This document shows positions 1 through 7,806 of a DNA stretch of 22,499 nt, piece after piece. The number at the start of each line of letters is the position of its first letter. Position 1 is the stretch's first letter. The stretch lies in NCBI GenBank assembly GCA_018817865.1, contig JAHITG010000015.1, forward strand, positions 1 through 22,499, written 5' to 3'. The stretch comes from Spirochaetota bacterium. GTDB taxonomy: Bacteria > Spirochaetota > JAHITG01. The notes beneath the pieces are model-generated. The model was not told the DNA's origin. It ran no database searches and saw nothing but the letters and a program-made list of their open reading frames with translations. A program made the position numbers and the translations under genes.

Positions 1-56
1 AAATTAAACCCGCTGCTCCCAATACCCTGCCCAACCAACCCTGTCAATGAATCCAT
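1..56 (-). CDS. Possible 5' end of a gene leaving the window (very uncertain)
   Basis: An ATG at 56 on the minus strand opens a frame with no stop to the window edge, giving 18 codons that begin MDSLTGLVGQG. An in-frame stop lies upstream at 108-110. The stretch is richer in G+C than the A+T-rich 60-250 region beside it, as coding DNA often is here. No good Shine-Dalgarno is visible. The plus strand is also open from 1 to 93, so the end of a plus-strand gene is an alternative. The product cannot be named from so little sequence. Confidence 0.22.
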   Translation of the reverse strand, partial: MDSLTGLVGQGIGSSGFN

Positions 57-249
57 ATACCACGTCCGATTTACAGTTATAAAAATATTTTAAAACGACT
101 AAAAGGATCTAAAGGATCAGATTTTATCTTTTCCCTCTTTATTAATTCAAGATTTCATAAACTTGTAAATAAAAAAGAAGTCCCGTATAGTTCAGGGATA
201 AAACGTATAAAATAGTTTACAATCACAAGTTGCATATAATCAATTTATT
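57..249. other. A+T-rich intergenic region upstream of the SDR gene
   Basis: No gene is visible here. There is a short direct repeat around 101-119 (two copies of TAAAGGATC-like sequence). A TATAAT at 235-240 lies only 9 nt before the SDR start codon. A TTTACA at 216-221 is too close (13 nt) to be a standard -35 partner. No terminator or riboswitch was recognised. Confidence 0.4.
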
Positions 250-1131
250 ATGAGAAAATTATTAATTAACCAATCTGTATTAATAACCGGCACCTCATCA
301 GGTATCGGCAGATCAATTGCCCTGTCTCTGGATAGATCCGGATTTCAGGTTTTCGCCGGCGTAAGAACAAAACGAGATGCAATGAAACTGAAAAAAATGG
401 CTTCAAAACATCTTATTACAGTAATTATAGATGTTACAAAGAAAGAGACTTTATTAAAAACAAAAAAAATAATTTCCAGTTATATAAAGGATAGGGGGCT
501 CTGGGGGTTGATCAATAACGCAGGAGTTAATATTTCCGGGCCTCTTGAGGTATTACCCATTATAGAATTCAAGAACCAGTTTAATATTAATGTAATAGGA
601 CCTCTTGAGGTCATTAAATTGTTTTTACCATTATTGAGAAAGTCGAAGGGACGAATCATTAATATTGGCTCTATTAGCGGAAGAATATCAGCCCCCTTTA
701 TTGGTCCATATGCTGCATCAAAAAGTGCCTTAAGATCAATTACGGATTCTCTTCGTATGGAACTCCGCTCTTGGGATATTTCCGTAATTTTGATAGAACC
801 GGGAAATGTATCAACTTCTATGTGGAAAAAAACTTTATCTACTGCTGAACAGATTGCTCAATCTTTTTCAAGTGAAGCACATAATCTCTATGATGATTTT
901 ATTATTACTGCTTACAAGGCTCGAAAAGCTCTAGGTAAAAAAGGGTTGGCTTTAGCTAAAATAAATCAAGCTATTTTACATGCTTTAACTTCCAAAAACC
1001 CAAAATATAATTATCTATTGGGTATGGATGCTAAAATTTTTACTCTTGTTGCTAAATTTTTCCCTATATCATTTAGAGACTGGTTATTCTTAAGACATTT
1101 AGGATTATTAAAAAACAGACCAAAAAAATAA
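250..1131 (+). CDS. Short-chain dehydrogenase/reductase (SDR9C-like)
   Basis: This is a classical SDR, an NAD(P)(H)-dependent oxidoreductase of the Rossmann fold, 293 residues long. Visible motifs are the cofactor loop TGTSSGIG (13-20), D61 after the third strand, NNAG (89-92), the structural Asn in NINVIG (about 114), catalytic S141, and Y154-x3-K158 in YAASK. The phrases LWGLINNAG, LPLLRKSKGRI and IEPGNVSTSM resemble the SDR9C group (retinol or hydroxybutyrate dehydrogenase-like). That suggests a hydrophobic alcohol or ketone substrate, but specificity cannot be read. The C-terminal ~70 residues are basic and could associate with membrane. No Shine-Dalgarno precedes the ATG; a TATAAT lies 9 nt upstream, so the message may be leaderless. 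The gene is more A+T-rich than most of the window, and its 3' end overlaps the converging radical SAM gene by 24 nt. Confidence 0.9.
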   Translation: MRKLLINQSVLITGTSSGIGRSIALSLDRSGFQVFAGVRTKRDAMKLKKMASKHLITVIIDVTKKETLLKTKKIISSYIKDRGLWGLINNAGVNISGPLEVLPIIEFKNQFNINVIGPLEVIKLFLPLLRKSKGRIINIGSISGRISAPFIGPYAASKSALRSITDSLRMELRSWDISVILIEPGNVSTSMWKKTLSTAEQIAQSFSSEAHNLYDDFIITAYKARKALGKKGLALAKINQAILHALTSKNPKYNYLLGMDAKIFTLVAKFFPISFRDWLFLRHLGLLKNRPKK

Positions 1132-2202
1132 TTTTTTTATGAAAGAAAAACTGCTATAACAAATAAAATCAATGCTTCCTGATAATCTCTCCGGTGATTG
1201 ATCACACCTTTTACATACATCAGAAGGCAGATAATTTTCCTTAATATTCATTAATTGGTTTATTGACATTGTTAATATATTTCCCTCAATTGATGCAAGA
1301 TTCTGGTCATTACAGCAGCAGGAGTCTCCAAATACAGTAATAAAAGGATTTCCATAAACCAAACAAGGAAATTTAAAATTAGATAAAATATCTATTAAGT
1401 CTTTTCTTTTTGGGTAAAATTTTTTATTTGTTAGCATCATCTTTATTTTAACACCAAAAACTGTTTTGTTGTTATATTTTCGAAAATAATCCTTAAAAAA
1501 ATCCATTCGCTTGCTGAAATGTTTGATCAGACTTGTCCTGTTAGAAGTTGACGGAAAAATAACAAGTTGTATCTCCCTGATCTTGTTTTTTTTAGCCAGG
1601 TTTGCTAAAAACTCGAGAGTCTCCGGAAAATCGGACCTCACATATTCCCTATACGGAGGGGAGATATGAAAATTCAAATATGGAAGTTTTCCGTTTTTTA
1701 AGAATTGCATGGCCTTCTCGATACAGGGTACTACCTTTTTAAGAAGTCTCTTCCCGTCAGCCGGCTTCATCATCATGATCTCACCATAATGCTCAGGATG
1801 GGAAGTAGGAAATGAAATATTAAGGCCCAGATGATTATCCGAGATCGCCTCCAGAATTCCCGGCTTCCTTAAATTTGATCCATTAGTAACCACATATACA
1901 TCCGGCAAAGGCAGATGTTTTTTCTGTAATTCCTTTATCATTTCACCGAACAGGTTCATTCTTTTTCCAAACTCGGGATGTAAAGTAGGCTCTCCATCCC
2001 CGGAATTAGCAACATATTTGATTTTAATACCTTCGGCAATAGCCTCTTTTATTCTCTCTGTTAATTTTTTAGTAACTTCCTGGCTCTGATAAGCTTTTGG
2101 GCCTGAATAAGTTGGTTTATTTATACCGCATATTATACAGTTGTAATTACATATTCCCTGCACCAGCGTATTATTAATAAATAAACTTCGTTTGGTTTTC
2201 AT
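1108..2202 (-). CDS. Radical SAM protein with a C-terminal cysteine cluster (SPASM-like)
   Basis: This 364-residue protein has the radical SAM signature C18-x3-C22-x2-C25 (CNYNCIIC), which binds the 4Fe-4S cluster that cleaves S-adenosylmethionine. GDGEP at 68-72 matches the SAM-binding GGEP motif. The core barrel appears complete. The C-terminal part carries C280, three adjacent cysteines C295-C297, C330, C333 and C348, an arrangement that suggests an auxiliary Fe-S cluster of SPASM or Twitch type. SPASM proteins often modify peptides, but others act on small molecules, and no small precursor peptide was found beside it; the substrate is unknown. The last residues (KLFFWSVF) are encoded inside the antisense 3' end of the SDR gene. 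No clear Shine-Dalgarno precedes the ATG at 2202. It stands alone, converging on the SDR gene and 118 nt downstream of the next minus-strand gene. Confidence 0.88.
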   Translation of the reverse strand: MKTKRSLFINNTLVQGICNYNCIICGINKPTYSGPKAYQSQEVTKKLTERIKEAIAEGIKIKYVANSGDGEPTLHPEFGKRMNLFGEMIKELQKKHLPLPDVYVVTNGSNLRKPGILEAISDNHLGLNISFPTSHPEHYGEIMMMKPADGKRLLKKVVPCIEKAMQFLKNGKLPYLNFHISPPYREYVRSDFPETLEFLANLAKKNKIREIQLVIFPSTSNRTSLIKHFSKRMDFFKDYFRKYNNKTVFGVKIKMMLTNKKFYPKRKDLIDILSNFKFPCLVYGNPFITVFGDSCCCNDQNLASIEGNILTMSINQLMNIKENYLPSDVCKRCDQSPERLSGSIDFICYSSFSFIKKLFFWSVF

Positions 2203-2320
2203 AAGGCATTTTACATAGAACTGCTATTGATAGTAATTAAATATTATACAGATAAAAAATTACATTTAAACCGGGAAGGCTCATTACAATATCCATTGAT
2301 ACTTATAATAATAAAATGAA

Positions 2321-2635
2321 TTAAAACGTCAACATATCGTTGTTGCCGAAGAATTTGGAAGAATACGGATATCCCAACTGTACGAATCTGGAAGCTTCTT
2401 CTTTAGATAATTCTAAAAAATGTTCATTACAAAGGTACTCTGCATTTTCTGCCGGATAGAGGACCATCTCTGATGCTCCTTCTTCATCAGTGGCATTATA
2501 ACCTTTTATTGAATAATACCATGTTTCATTAAGAGCATGATCTTTGCTTCTTTCCTTCTTACATTTACTGCATATATATATATTACTTTTAGTCTGTTCT
2601 CCTAATGTATTTACCATATTACGGGCTCCTTTCAT
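2321..2635 (-). CDS. Small hypothetical protein with CxxC...CxxH metal site
   Basis: The protein is about 104 residues and is not recognised. Counting from the furthest ATG (2641), cysteines C24 and C27 (ICSKCKKE) and C71 with H74 (LCNEHF) form a C-x2-C...C-x2-H pattern, suggesting a single zinc or iron site in a rubredoxin- or zinc-ribbon-like fold. It has no signal peptide or membrane segment. Three starts are possible. The ATG at 2641 overlaps its own GGAGG and is unlikely. The ATG at 2635 has GGAGG six bases upstream and is chosen. The ATG at 2617 has GGAG eight bases upstream and is also good. The divergent neighbour is the NHL-repeat gene. Function is unknown; a small metal-binding regulator or adaptor is only a guess. 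Confidence 0.72.
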   Translation of the reverse strand: MKGARNMVNTLGEQTKSNIYICSKCKKERSKDHALNETWYYSIKGYNATDEEGASEMVLYPAENAEYLCNEHFLELSKEEASRFVQLGYPYSSKFFGNNDMLTF

Positions 2636-2641
2636 ATCCAT

Positions 2642-2857
2642 CCTCCAGAACTATAGTATATCACAAATTAATAAAAATTCAATATTTTTTGATTACAAAT
2701 ACTTATTATCGATATCTTTAAAATTTCCTTACTTTTTTTCACTGATCCGGTTAAACTGTCAGGAAAGGAACAAAGTATAAAGCAAGGGTATGGAAATCTA
2801 TTCTGCTAATTTCAAATTATCATTGAAATCCCTTTTAATTATAATATCCTAATTAAT
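2642..2857. other. Divergent A+T-rich intergenic region
   Basis: This region separates the small metal-site protein (-) from the NHL-repeat gene (+). No convincing coding sequence is present. It should hold promoters for both genes; only the plus-strand one is reasonably visible (see 2817-2845). Confidence 0.45.
2817..2845 (+). promoter_or_regulatory. Putative sigma70-type promoter for the NHL-repeat gene
   Basis: TTATCA (2817-2822, 4/6 to TTGACA), a 17-nt spacer and a perfect TATAAT (2840-2845) are followed 12 nt later by the ATG at 2858. Transcription would start about 5 nt before the ATG, leaving no room for a Shine-Dalgarno, and none is seen. Confidence 0.42.
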
Positions 2858-4156
2858 ATGTTTTTGATAAAATTATTTAAAAGCTCGATCATTCTATTCT
2901 GTATGCTGATTCCCGGATCCCTCTTAGCTGACAAAATGATATTTGCGCCGGATATGTTCGTCAAGCCGGCCTTTCTGGCAACCCTGGGATTCTACCGTGT
3001 AACACGGTTCGAGCTGGAAATACTCACAGGTATTGCCATCTCCCTTCCTGCGGATATTGCCGTGGTAAAGCTTGCAAGCCTTGATGATCCTGAAACGGCT
3101 TCTGATGATGATGAACTCACCGGCTATGCAACGGATTCCGGATTGAATGTCATGGTCTACAACAGAACTCCTGCTTCCATACAGGTTTACGGCGCCACCA
3201 ACTTTGAAGAAAAATTCTCTTCTCCCTCGGGTATAGATGCGGATGAGCAAGGCAGAATATTTGTTGCTGATGAAAATAATAACCGTGTTGTTTTTCTTTC
3301 CAATGACGGGAACAGGATCGAACCCGTGAATCAGGTTTTCCTGGACGGATCTCCTTATGATATAACACACGATCAGGAAGGAGACCTGTATGTTTCAGTC
3401 CCCGATAAAGGGCACATTGCTAAAATAGAAAAAACATCCATTACGAAAAGGATCTCTGATCCCGCTATTAAGTCCCCTACCGGTATTAAATTCATCAGCA
3501 CAAATGATAAATGGAACTTTTACCGGTCTGATTTTCTGGCTGTGATCAATAATAAGAATGAGATCATTACGATGACCGCAGAGGGCAGGATACTGAAAAC
3601 AAATAATCTGGAGAGCTTTTTTAAGAAGGAAGTATCTTTACAATACCTGACGATCGATTATTATGCCAATATTCTGGTAACAGATAAAAAAAACAACTGC
3701 ATCCATAAACTTGATAAAGATCTTAAATATATCGCATCATTTAAAAAACTGGAAGGAGAACCTGCCCTCTCCCGGCCCAAAGGAATTGATATTGGAAGGA
3801 GGTTCGGCCAGGTCTTCATAGTGGAAAAAGAAGGCGGGCGGTATTACTGGACAGGGATCGATGTACTGCAATTCAAGGTACTCAGCGGGAAAGACCAATT
3901 CAAAGTTAATTATCATTGCACTGATCCTTTCCTCATTACCATGGACCTTTTTGATGAGGATGATAATGTGGTCAAATCCATATATAAAAAAAAGTTCATA
4001 ATGGACTGGCAGGGAGAGTTCATCATCGGTCTTCTAAACAATAAAGGAATGAAGATCCCCAAGGGTGAATACCTGCTGAAATGCAGGATCGAACCTACCT
4101 ATTCATCCCGGACCCGTTTTTACAAGATCATTGAAAGAGAGATCACATTGGAGTGA
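2858..4156 (+). CDS. Exported NHL-repeat beta-propeller protein
   Basis: This 432-residue protein has a basic N-terminus (MFLIKLFKSS), a hydrophobic core and a likely signal-peptidase site near residue 24 (SLLA-D), so it probably works in the periplasm or on the cell surface. NHL-type propeller blades are visible: SGIDADEQGRIFVADENNN (124-142), a second around 155-190 (ITHDQEGDLYVSVPD), and later SRPKGID followed by VFIVEKEGG (about 305-325). The last ~75 residues look like a small beta-sandwich similar to the FlgD or bacterial Ig-like domain (YHCTDPFLITMDLFDEDDN, then IPKGEYLLKC). NHL propellers usually serve as binding scaffolds; no catalytic motif is seen and the ligand is unknown. The gene lacks a Shine-Dalgarno and may be leaderless. 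The ferritin-like gene starts 3 nt after its stop, so the two are probably one transcript. Confidence 0.82.
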   Translation: MFLIKLFKSSIILFCMLIPGSLLADKMIFAPDMFVKPAFLATLGFYRVTRFELEILTGIAISLPADIAVVKLASLDDPETASDDDELTGYATDSGLNVMVYNRTPASIQVYGATNFEEKFSSPSGIDADEQGRIFVADENNNRVVFLSNDGNRIEPVNQVFLDGSPYDITHDQEGDLYVSVPDKGHIAKIEKTSITKRISDPAIKSPTGIKFISTNDKWNFYRSDFLAVINNKNEIITMTAEGRILKTNNLESFFKKEVSLQYLTIDYYANILVTDKKNNCIHKLDKDLKYIASFKKLEGEPALSRPKGIDIGRRFGQVFIVEKEGGRYYWTGIDVLQFKVLSGKDQFKVNYHCTDPFLITMDLFDEDDNVVKSIYKKKFIMDWQGEFIIGLLNNKGMKIPKGEYLLKCRIEPTYSSRTRFYKIIEREITLE

Positions 4157-4159
4157 TGC

Positions 4160-4642
4160 ATGGATATTCTGGATAAAGCCATGAAAAAGGAAAAAGATGA
4201 GGAATCGTTTTACCGCGGACTCTCCCTGGAATGTAAAATGGAAGAACTGCGCATCATCTTCAACCTCCTGGCCAATGATGAAGTGAAACATTATGAAATA
4301 CTGAAAAACATAAAGAAGTCAAACAGATTCAATTTCTATGAAACAGATATTTTAACACAGGTAAAAAAGATCTTTTCAGAGCTGAAAAGAAAAGATTTCA
4401 TATTTGAACCTGATACCACTCTGATCGAAGTGTACAGTAAGGCCCAGGATAAGGAAATGCAGAACGAAAACTTTTACAGTCAAGAAGCCGGAAAGATAAA
4501 AGAAAAAGAACTGAAGGCTATCTTCATGGAACTGGCCGAGGATGAAAGAAGGCATTATTTTCTGCTGGAGAATATCATTGAATTTGTTTCCGGGCCCCAG
4601 GGCTGGATGATGTCAAATGAATTCGAGAACCTGGACAGGTAA
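4160..4642 (+). CDS. Ferritin-like di-iron protein (rubrerythrin-type four-helix bundle)
   Basis: This 160-residue protein consists of two matching helix pairs. The first has E15 (EESFY) and E41-x2-H44 (DEVKHYE); the second has E103 (NENFY) and E129-x2-H132 (DERRHYF). The distance between the first Glu and the ExxH Glu is 26 residues in both halves, so the di-iron ligand set of a rubrerythrin-like bundle is complete and the internal duplication is clear. There is no C-terminal rubredoxin domain and no signal peptide, so this is the short ferritin-family form. The ending GPQGWMMSNEF resembles the conserved tail of such proteins. In anaerobes these proteins commonly reduce peroxide or handle iron, although the electron donor is not evident. 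GGAG ends six bases before the ATG, inside the end of the NHL gene, suggesting coupled translation. Confidence 0.87.
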   Translation: MDILDKAMKKEKDEESFYRGLSLECKMEELRIIFNLLANDEVKHYEILKNIKKSNRFNFYETDILTQVKKIFSELKRKDFIFEPDTTLIEVYSKAQDKEMQNENFYSQEAGKIKEKELKAIFMELAEDERRHYFLLENIIEFVSGPQGWMMSNEFENLDR

Positions 4643-4815
4643 TAAAAGTATTGTACTTGTGGGGCTGTTGAAAAAGTCTATTTTTTAAATAAAATAATTG
4701 TAGGCATGATTTTAATCGTTCTTTTAGGTAGTATAAAATACACTTATAAAAAGTACAAATAAATTTGTGCCTACAAATCAACTTTTTCAACAGGCCCCCT
4801 GTCCCGATACTTTTA
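4643..4815. repeat. Inverted-repeat element (MITE-like) between convergent genes
   Basis: A left arm at 4661-4677 (GGGGCTGTTGAAAAAGT) is matched inverted by 4781-4798, with one extra C in the right arm. A second inverted pair, TTGTAGGCA, lies inside (4698-4706 and 4768-4776), and an outer pair TAAAAGTAT (4643-4651 and 4807-4815) flanks it. The interior is A+T-rich and non-coding. The ends resemble those of some insertion sequences, so this may be a small non-autonomous element. The folded RNA could end transcription of both converging genes. The outer arms run up to or include the two stop codons (4640-4642 and 4813-4815). Confidence 0.75.
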
Positions 4816-7002
4816 CTTAACAGGCTCACGGCCCACCGTGAACTGCTGAATGCGCTGTGAAAGCGTGGACTGTCTGGGGATATTATACCGGATCGCCATC
4901 TTGACCACTTCATACGGCATGATCATAATCAGCTTTTCCTTGGCCCTTGTAATGGCCGTATAAAAGAGGTTCTTACTTAAAAGAAAATAACATCCTGCTC
5001 TGGTCGCCAAAAAGATCACGGCCCGGGACTCACTCCCCTGGGATTTATGAACGGTCATGGCATAATTCAAAGCTATATTCTCCATCTTTGCGTATGGTAC
5101 AGAGATACTGCGCCCGAAAAAATCGACCTCCACTGTCCGGTTCATTCTGTCATTGTTCGTAATGATCCCGATCTCCCCGTTGTAAATATCCAGCTCATAG
5201 TCATTCTTCCTCTGCATGACCTTATCACCCAGCCTGAATTCAGTCTCAAAAACAGGAAATGAGTTTTCGCCTTTTACCGGATTAAGGTAGTCCCTCAACC
5301 GGAAATTAAGGTTGGAAACAGAGATATCTCCCCCGCCCGTGTTAAGGGGTGTCAGCACATTAATATCCCTGATCGGATGAAACCCCTCCTTCTTCAATTC
5401 CTCTATGGAATCATACAGCGCTTTGATCATCTGCATAGGAGCTTCTACATTAATAAACTTAAAATCATCCGTATTCTCAAGCGGAAAGATCTTTTCAATG
5501 TTAACGAGGTTTGCATTCTTCAATATGGTGGATTCCTTCTTCTGCCTGAATATCTCGGGCAATACGACCTGGGAGACGGAATAGGAACCGATAAGCGCCT
5601 GAAGCGAATTCCCGGCTTCAACCGGCGGGATCTGATGGGGATCCCCGATAAAGACAAGCCGTGTCCGGTCACTGATCCCCTCAAAAAGTGCCTTCAGGAG
5701 CAGAAGGTCGACCATGGACGCTTCATCCACGATCACATAATCGACCTTGAGAGGTTCTTTTTCATTTACCCTGAACCCGATGGATGGAGCATATCTTAAT
5801 AACCTGTGAATAGTAGAAGCTTCAGCACCTGTCATGCTCTTCAGCCTGTTCGCTGCTTTTCCTGTAGGTGCACAAACAGCGTATGACGAACCCAGCTCTT
5901 CAAGGTACTTCAAGAGCCCCACGCAGATAGTGGTCTTTCCTGTACCGGCTGCCCCGGTGATAACGGTGATAGAATTCTTCAGAGCCCCTGATATTGACTC
6001 CTTCTGCGCCTCTGAAAAACTGATCTTAACCTCTTCCTCGATCTTTTTTATCACTGCATCAAAATCTTTGATCTCCCTTTTCGGGAGGAATAATTTTTTG
6101 GCTATCTTTTTTGCCACGCTCTGTTCAGCATGGTAATATTCCGGAAGGTAGACCCGTGCCTCCTCTATTACCAGGTCCTTCTGAGAGAGTATCTCTGATT
6201 CGATAAATGCCCTGGGAAGGTGCAGTAATTTTGATATGGCCTCTTTTAATTCATCCAGATAGATAAAATTATGGCCCGTCATCTTCAAAGCGGACCGCAT
6301 GGAAAAAATGATAGCAGCTTTGAGCCTTTCTTCATCAAGCTCATCTACCCCGATCCTGTGCGCAATGATCTCGGCTTTCTTAAATCCGATCCCCTTAAAA
6401 TCATTTATCAGGTTATAAGGCCGGATCTTTATCTTTTCAGCGGCATCCTTGCCGTATTTCAGATAGATCCTTCCTGCCCATTTTTGTGAAAAACCCATCA
6501 GTACCAATTCTTTCACGGTCGTATTGATATTTTCAGTACACTTCCTGACCCGCTCTACCAGTTTATCATTGATCCCGTCAACCTCGGTCAGCCTTTCCGG
6601 TTCCTCTTCCAGTACGATCAGGGTAAGGTCCTTGAACTTATCAACAATATTCTCGGCCAGCCGTTCTCCTATCCCGTCCACCATGGATACCAGGAATTTC
6701 ATGACCCCATCCTTTTGAAAAGGGAGTTCTTTATTAAATTCATCGATCTGAAGGCATTCTCCAAAGATAGGATGGTCCATCCTTGTACAGAGGGCATTGA
6801 TATGGTCTTCCGGATGGATGTTAGGAAGATATCCGGCCAGTTTCAGTACAGTATCATCAGGAGAAGAGGTAAGCTCCACCACCTTCCATCCCGTATAGGG
6901 ATTATCATAGATAATATTCTTGACCCTGCCTGATACTTCCTTGAAGGTCATTTCACTGTCAGAGATAAAATCAAAGGAGAGCTGGTGAGAAGGATCTTTC
7001 AT
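4813..7002 (-). CDS. recD2: RecD2-type ATP-dependent DNA helicase (superfamily 1)
   Basis: At 729 residues this has the length of stand-alone RecD2, a 5'-3' DNA helicase of recombination and repair. An N-terminal OB-like region (about 20-90) is followed by helix-hairpin-helix-like segments (VDGIGERLA 108-116, VDGINDKL 141-148, FKGIGFKKA 202-210). The helicase motifs are complete: Walker A GAAGTGKT (350-357), motif Ia APTGKAANRL (378-387), DEAS (426-429), GDPHQIPP (453-460), FRQ (485-487), the SH3-like RecD segment, VHKSQGSE (651-658) and YTAITRA (681-687). Its ATG overlaps the nuclease gene stop as ATGA, and a strong AAGGAGG lies within the last codons of that gene. This points to coupled synthesis and a helicase-nuclease partnership. 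It is the last gene of the operon and runs into the inverted-repeat element. Confidence 0.95.
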   Translation of the reverse strand: MKDPSHQLSFDFISDSEMTFKEVSGRVKNIIYDNPYTGWKVVELTSSPDDTVLKLAGYLPNIHPEDHINALCTRMDHPIFGECLQIDEFNKELPFQKDGVMKFLVSMVDGIGERLAENIVDKFKDLTLIVLEEEPERLTEVDGINDKLVERVRKCTENINTTVKELVLMGFSQKWAGRIYLKYGKDAAEKIKIRPYNLINDFKGIGFKKAEIIAHRIGVDELDEERLKAAIIFSMRSALKMTGHNFIYLDELKEAISKLLHLPRAFIESEILSQKDLVIEEARVYLPEYYHAEQSVAKKIAKKLFLPKREIKDFDAVIKKIEEEVKISFSEAQKESISGALKNSITVITGAAGTGKTTICVGLLKYLEELGSSYAVCAPTGKAANRLKSMTGAEASTIHRLLRYAPSIGFRVNEKEPLKVDYVIVDEASMVDLLLLKALFEGISDRTRLVFIGDPHQIPPVEAGNSLQALIGSYSVSQVVLPEIFRQKKESTILKNANLVNIEKIFPLENTDDFKFINVEAPMQMIKALYDSIEELKKEGFHPIRDINVLTPLNTGGGDISVSNLNFRLRDYLNPVKGENSFPVFETEFRLGDKVMQRKNDYELDIYNGEIGIITNNDRMNRTVEVDFFGRSISVPYAKMENIALNYAMTVHKSQGSESRAVIFLATRAGCYFLLSKNLFYTAITRAKEKLIMIMPYEVVKMAIRYNIPRQSTLSQRIQQFTVGREPVK

Positions 7003-7769
7003 TCTTCCTCCTTCTTCATCCGGGGTTTACAGACCTTGAACGCCGGACAGAATTTGCACTTTTTGGATATCTGTTTTTTATATTCCTGATCATCTGCAAC
7101 AGCTTTAATATATCCGGCGATCTCTTTTGAATAAGAATTATCAAGCTCCGTCTCAAAACTGACGATGCTGTTGTTCCTCAGATAGGTGAGTGTAAACCGG
7201 AATCGTTTATAGATTTTCCGGTACATAAAATAGGCTCCCAGCAGATAAAACTTCATCTGCACATCATCTTTTAATTCCGACTCTGATATTTCATTCTTTC
7301 CGGTCTTATAATCAATGATATGAAGCAGGTCCTGTCCCTTCTCTCCATACTCAACATCGATCCGGTCTATTCTTCCCTCTATCGGAACAGCAGTGAATTC
7401 CGGGAGCGGGAGTTTAAAGAATTTCTCTATGGCATAGATCTTTTCCGGATCGATCTTTTTTGATGCAAATTTATTTAAAATAACATCCGCTTCAAAGAAC
7501 GAATCAATTCCTGTTTCATCCAGCATGTCATACTCTTTTCTTTTATTCCTGGCAATACTGTAGAGAGCTTCCAGGTCCTGGTCTTTTCGAGACTTCAGGA
7601 GGCTCTTTAAATAGAGTTCCAGAACGGAATGGATATAGGACCCGAAGATCATGGGTCTTGTCTCTTTCTGGAAGATCCCTTCCCCGTATGCATAATAATA
7701 CTTACGGGGACATTCCATATACTGGCGCAGTTTGGATGGAGAAACACTCTTTAATTCTATTCGATTCAT
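6999..7769 (-). CDS. PD-(D/E)XK nuclease with four-cysteine Fe-S site (RecB/Cas4/AddB-like)
   Basis: The 256-residue protein shows the RecB-family nuclease core: H47 in GSYIH, D135 in GRIDRID, D153 and K155 in IDYKTGK, and Q171 with Y175 in a QxxxY motif (VQMKFYLLGAY). C20 (MECPRKYYY) together with C238, C241 and C247 (CKFCPAFKVC) forms the C...CxxCx5C pattern that holds a 4Fe-4S cluster in AddB, Cas4 and Dna2-type nucleases. It should therefore be a DNA exonuclease, probably single-strand specific. There is no helicase domain in the protein; RecD2 follows directly with a 4-nt overlap. No cas genes are nearby, so a Cas4 role is unlikely. The ATG at 7769 has only a weak Shine-Dalgarno. The upstream HAD gene ends 37 nt before it. 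Confidence 0.9.
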   Translation of the reverse strand: MNRIELKSVSPSKLRQYMECPRKYYYAYGEGIFQKETRPMIFGSYIHSVLELYLKSLLKSRKDQDLEALYSIARNKRKEYDMLDETGIDSFFEADVILNKFASKKIDPEKIYAIEKFFKLPLPEFTAVPIEGRIDRIDVEYGEKGQDLLHIIDYKTGKNEISESELKDDVQMKFYLLGAYFMYRKIYKRFRFTLTYLRNNSIVSFETELDNSYSKEIAGYIKAVADDQEYKKQISKKCKFCPAFKVCKPRMKKEEE

Positions 7770-7806
7770 ATCAGTTTCATGGATCCCGATTATTTCTAAC
7801 GAGCCT

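Noticed and set aside
2924..3370. 148-codon minus frame inside the NHL gene.
   Set aside because: Antisense to a gene with a signal peptide and NHL repeats; no motif or ribosome site of its own.
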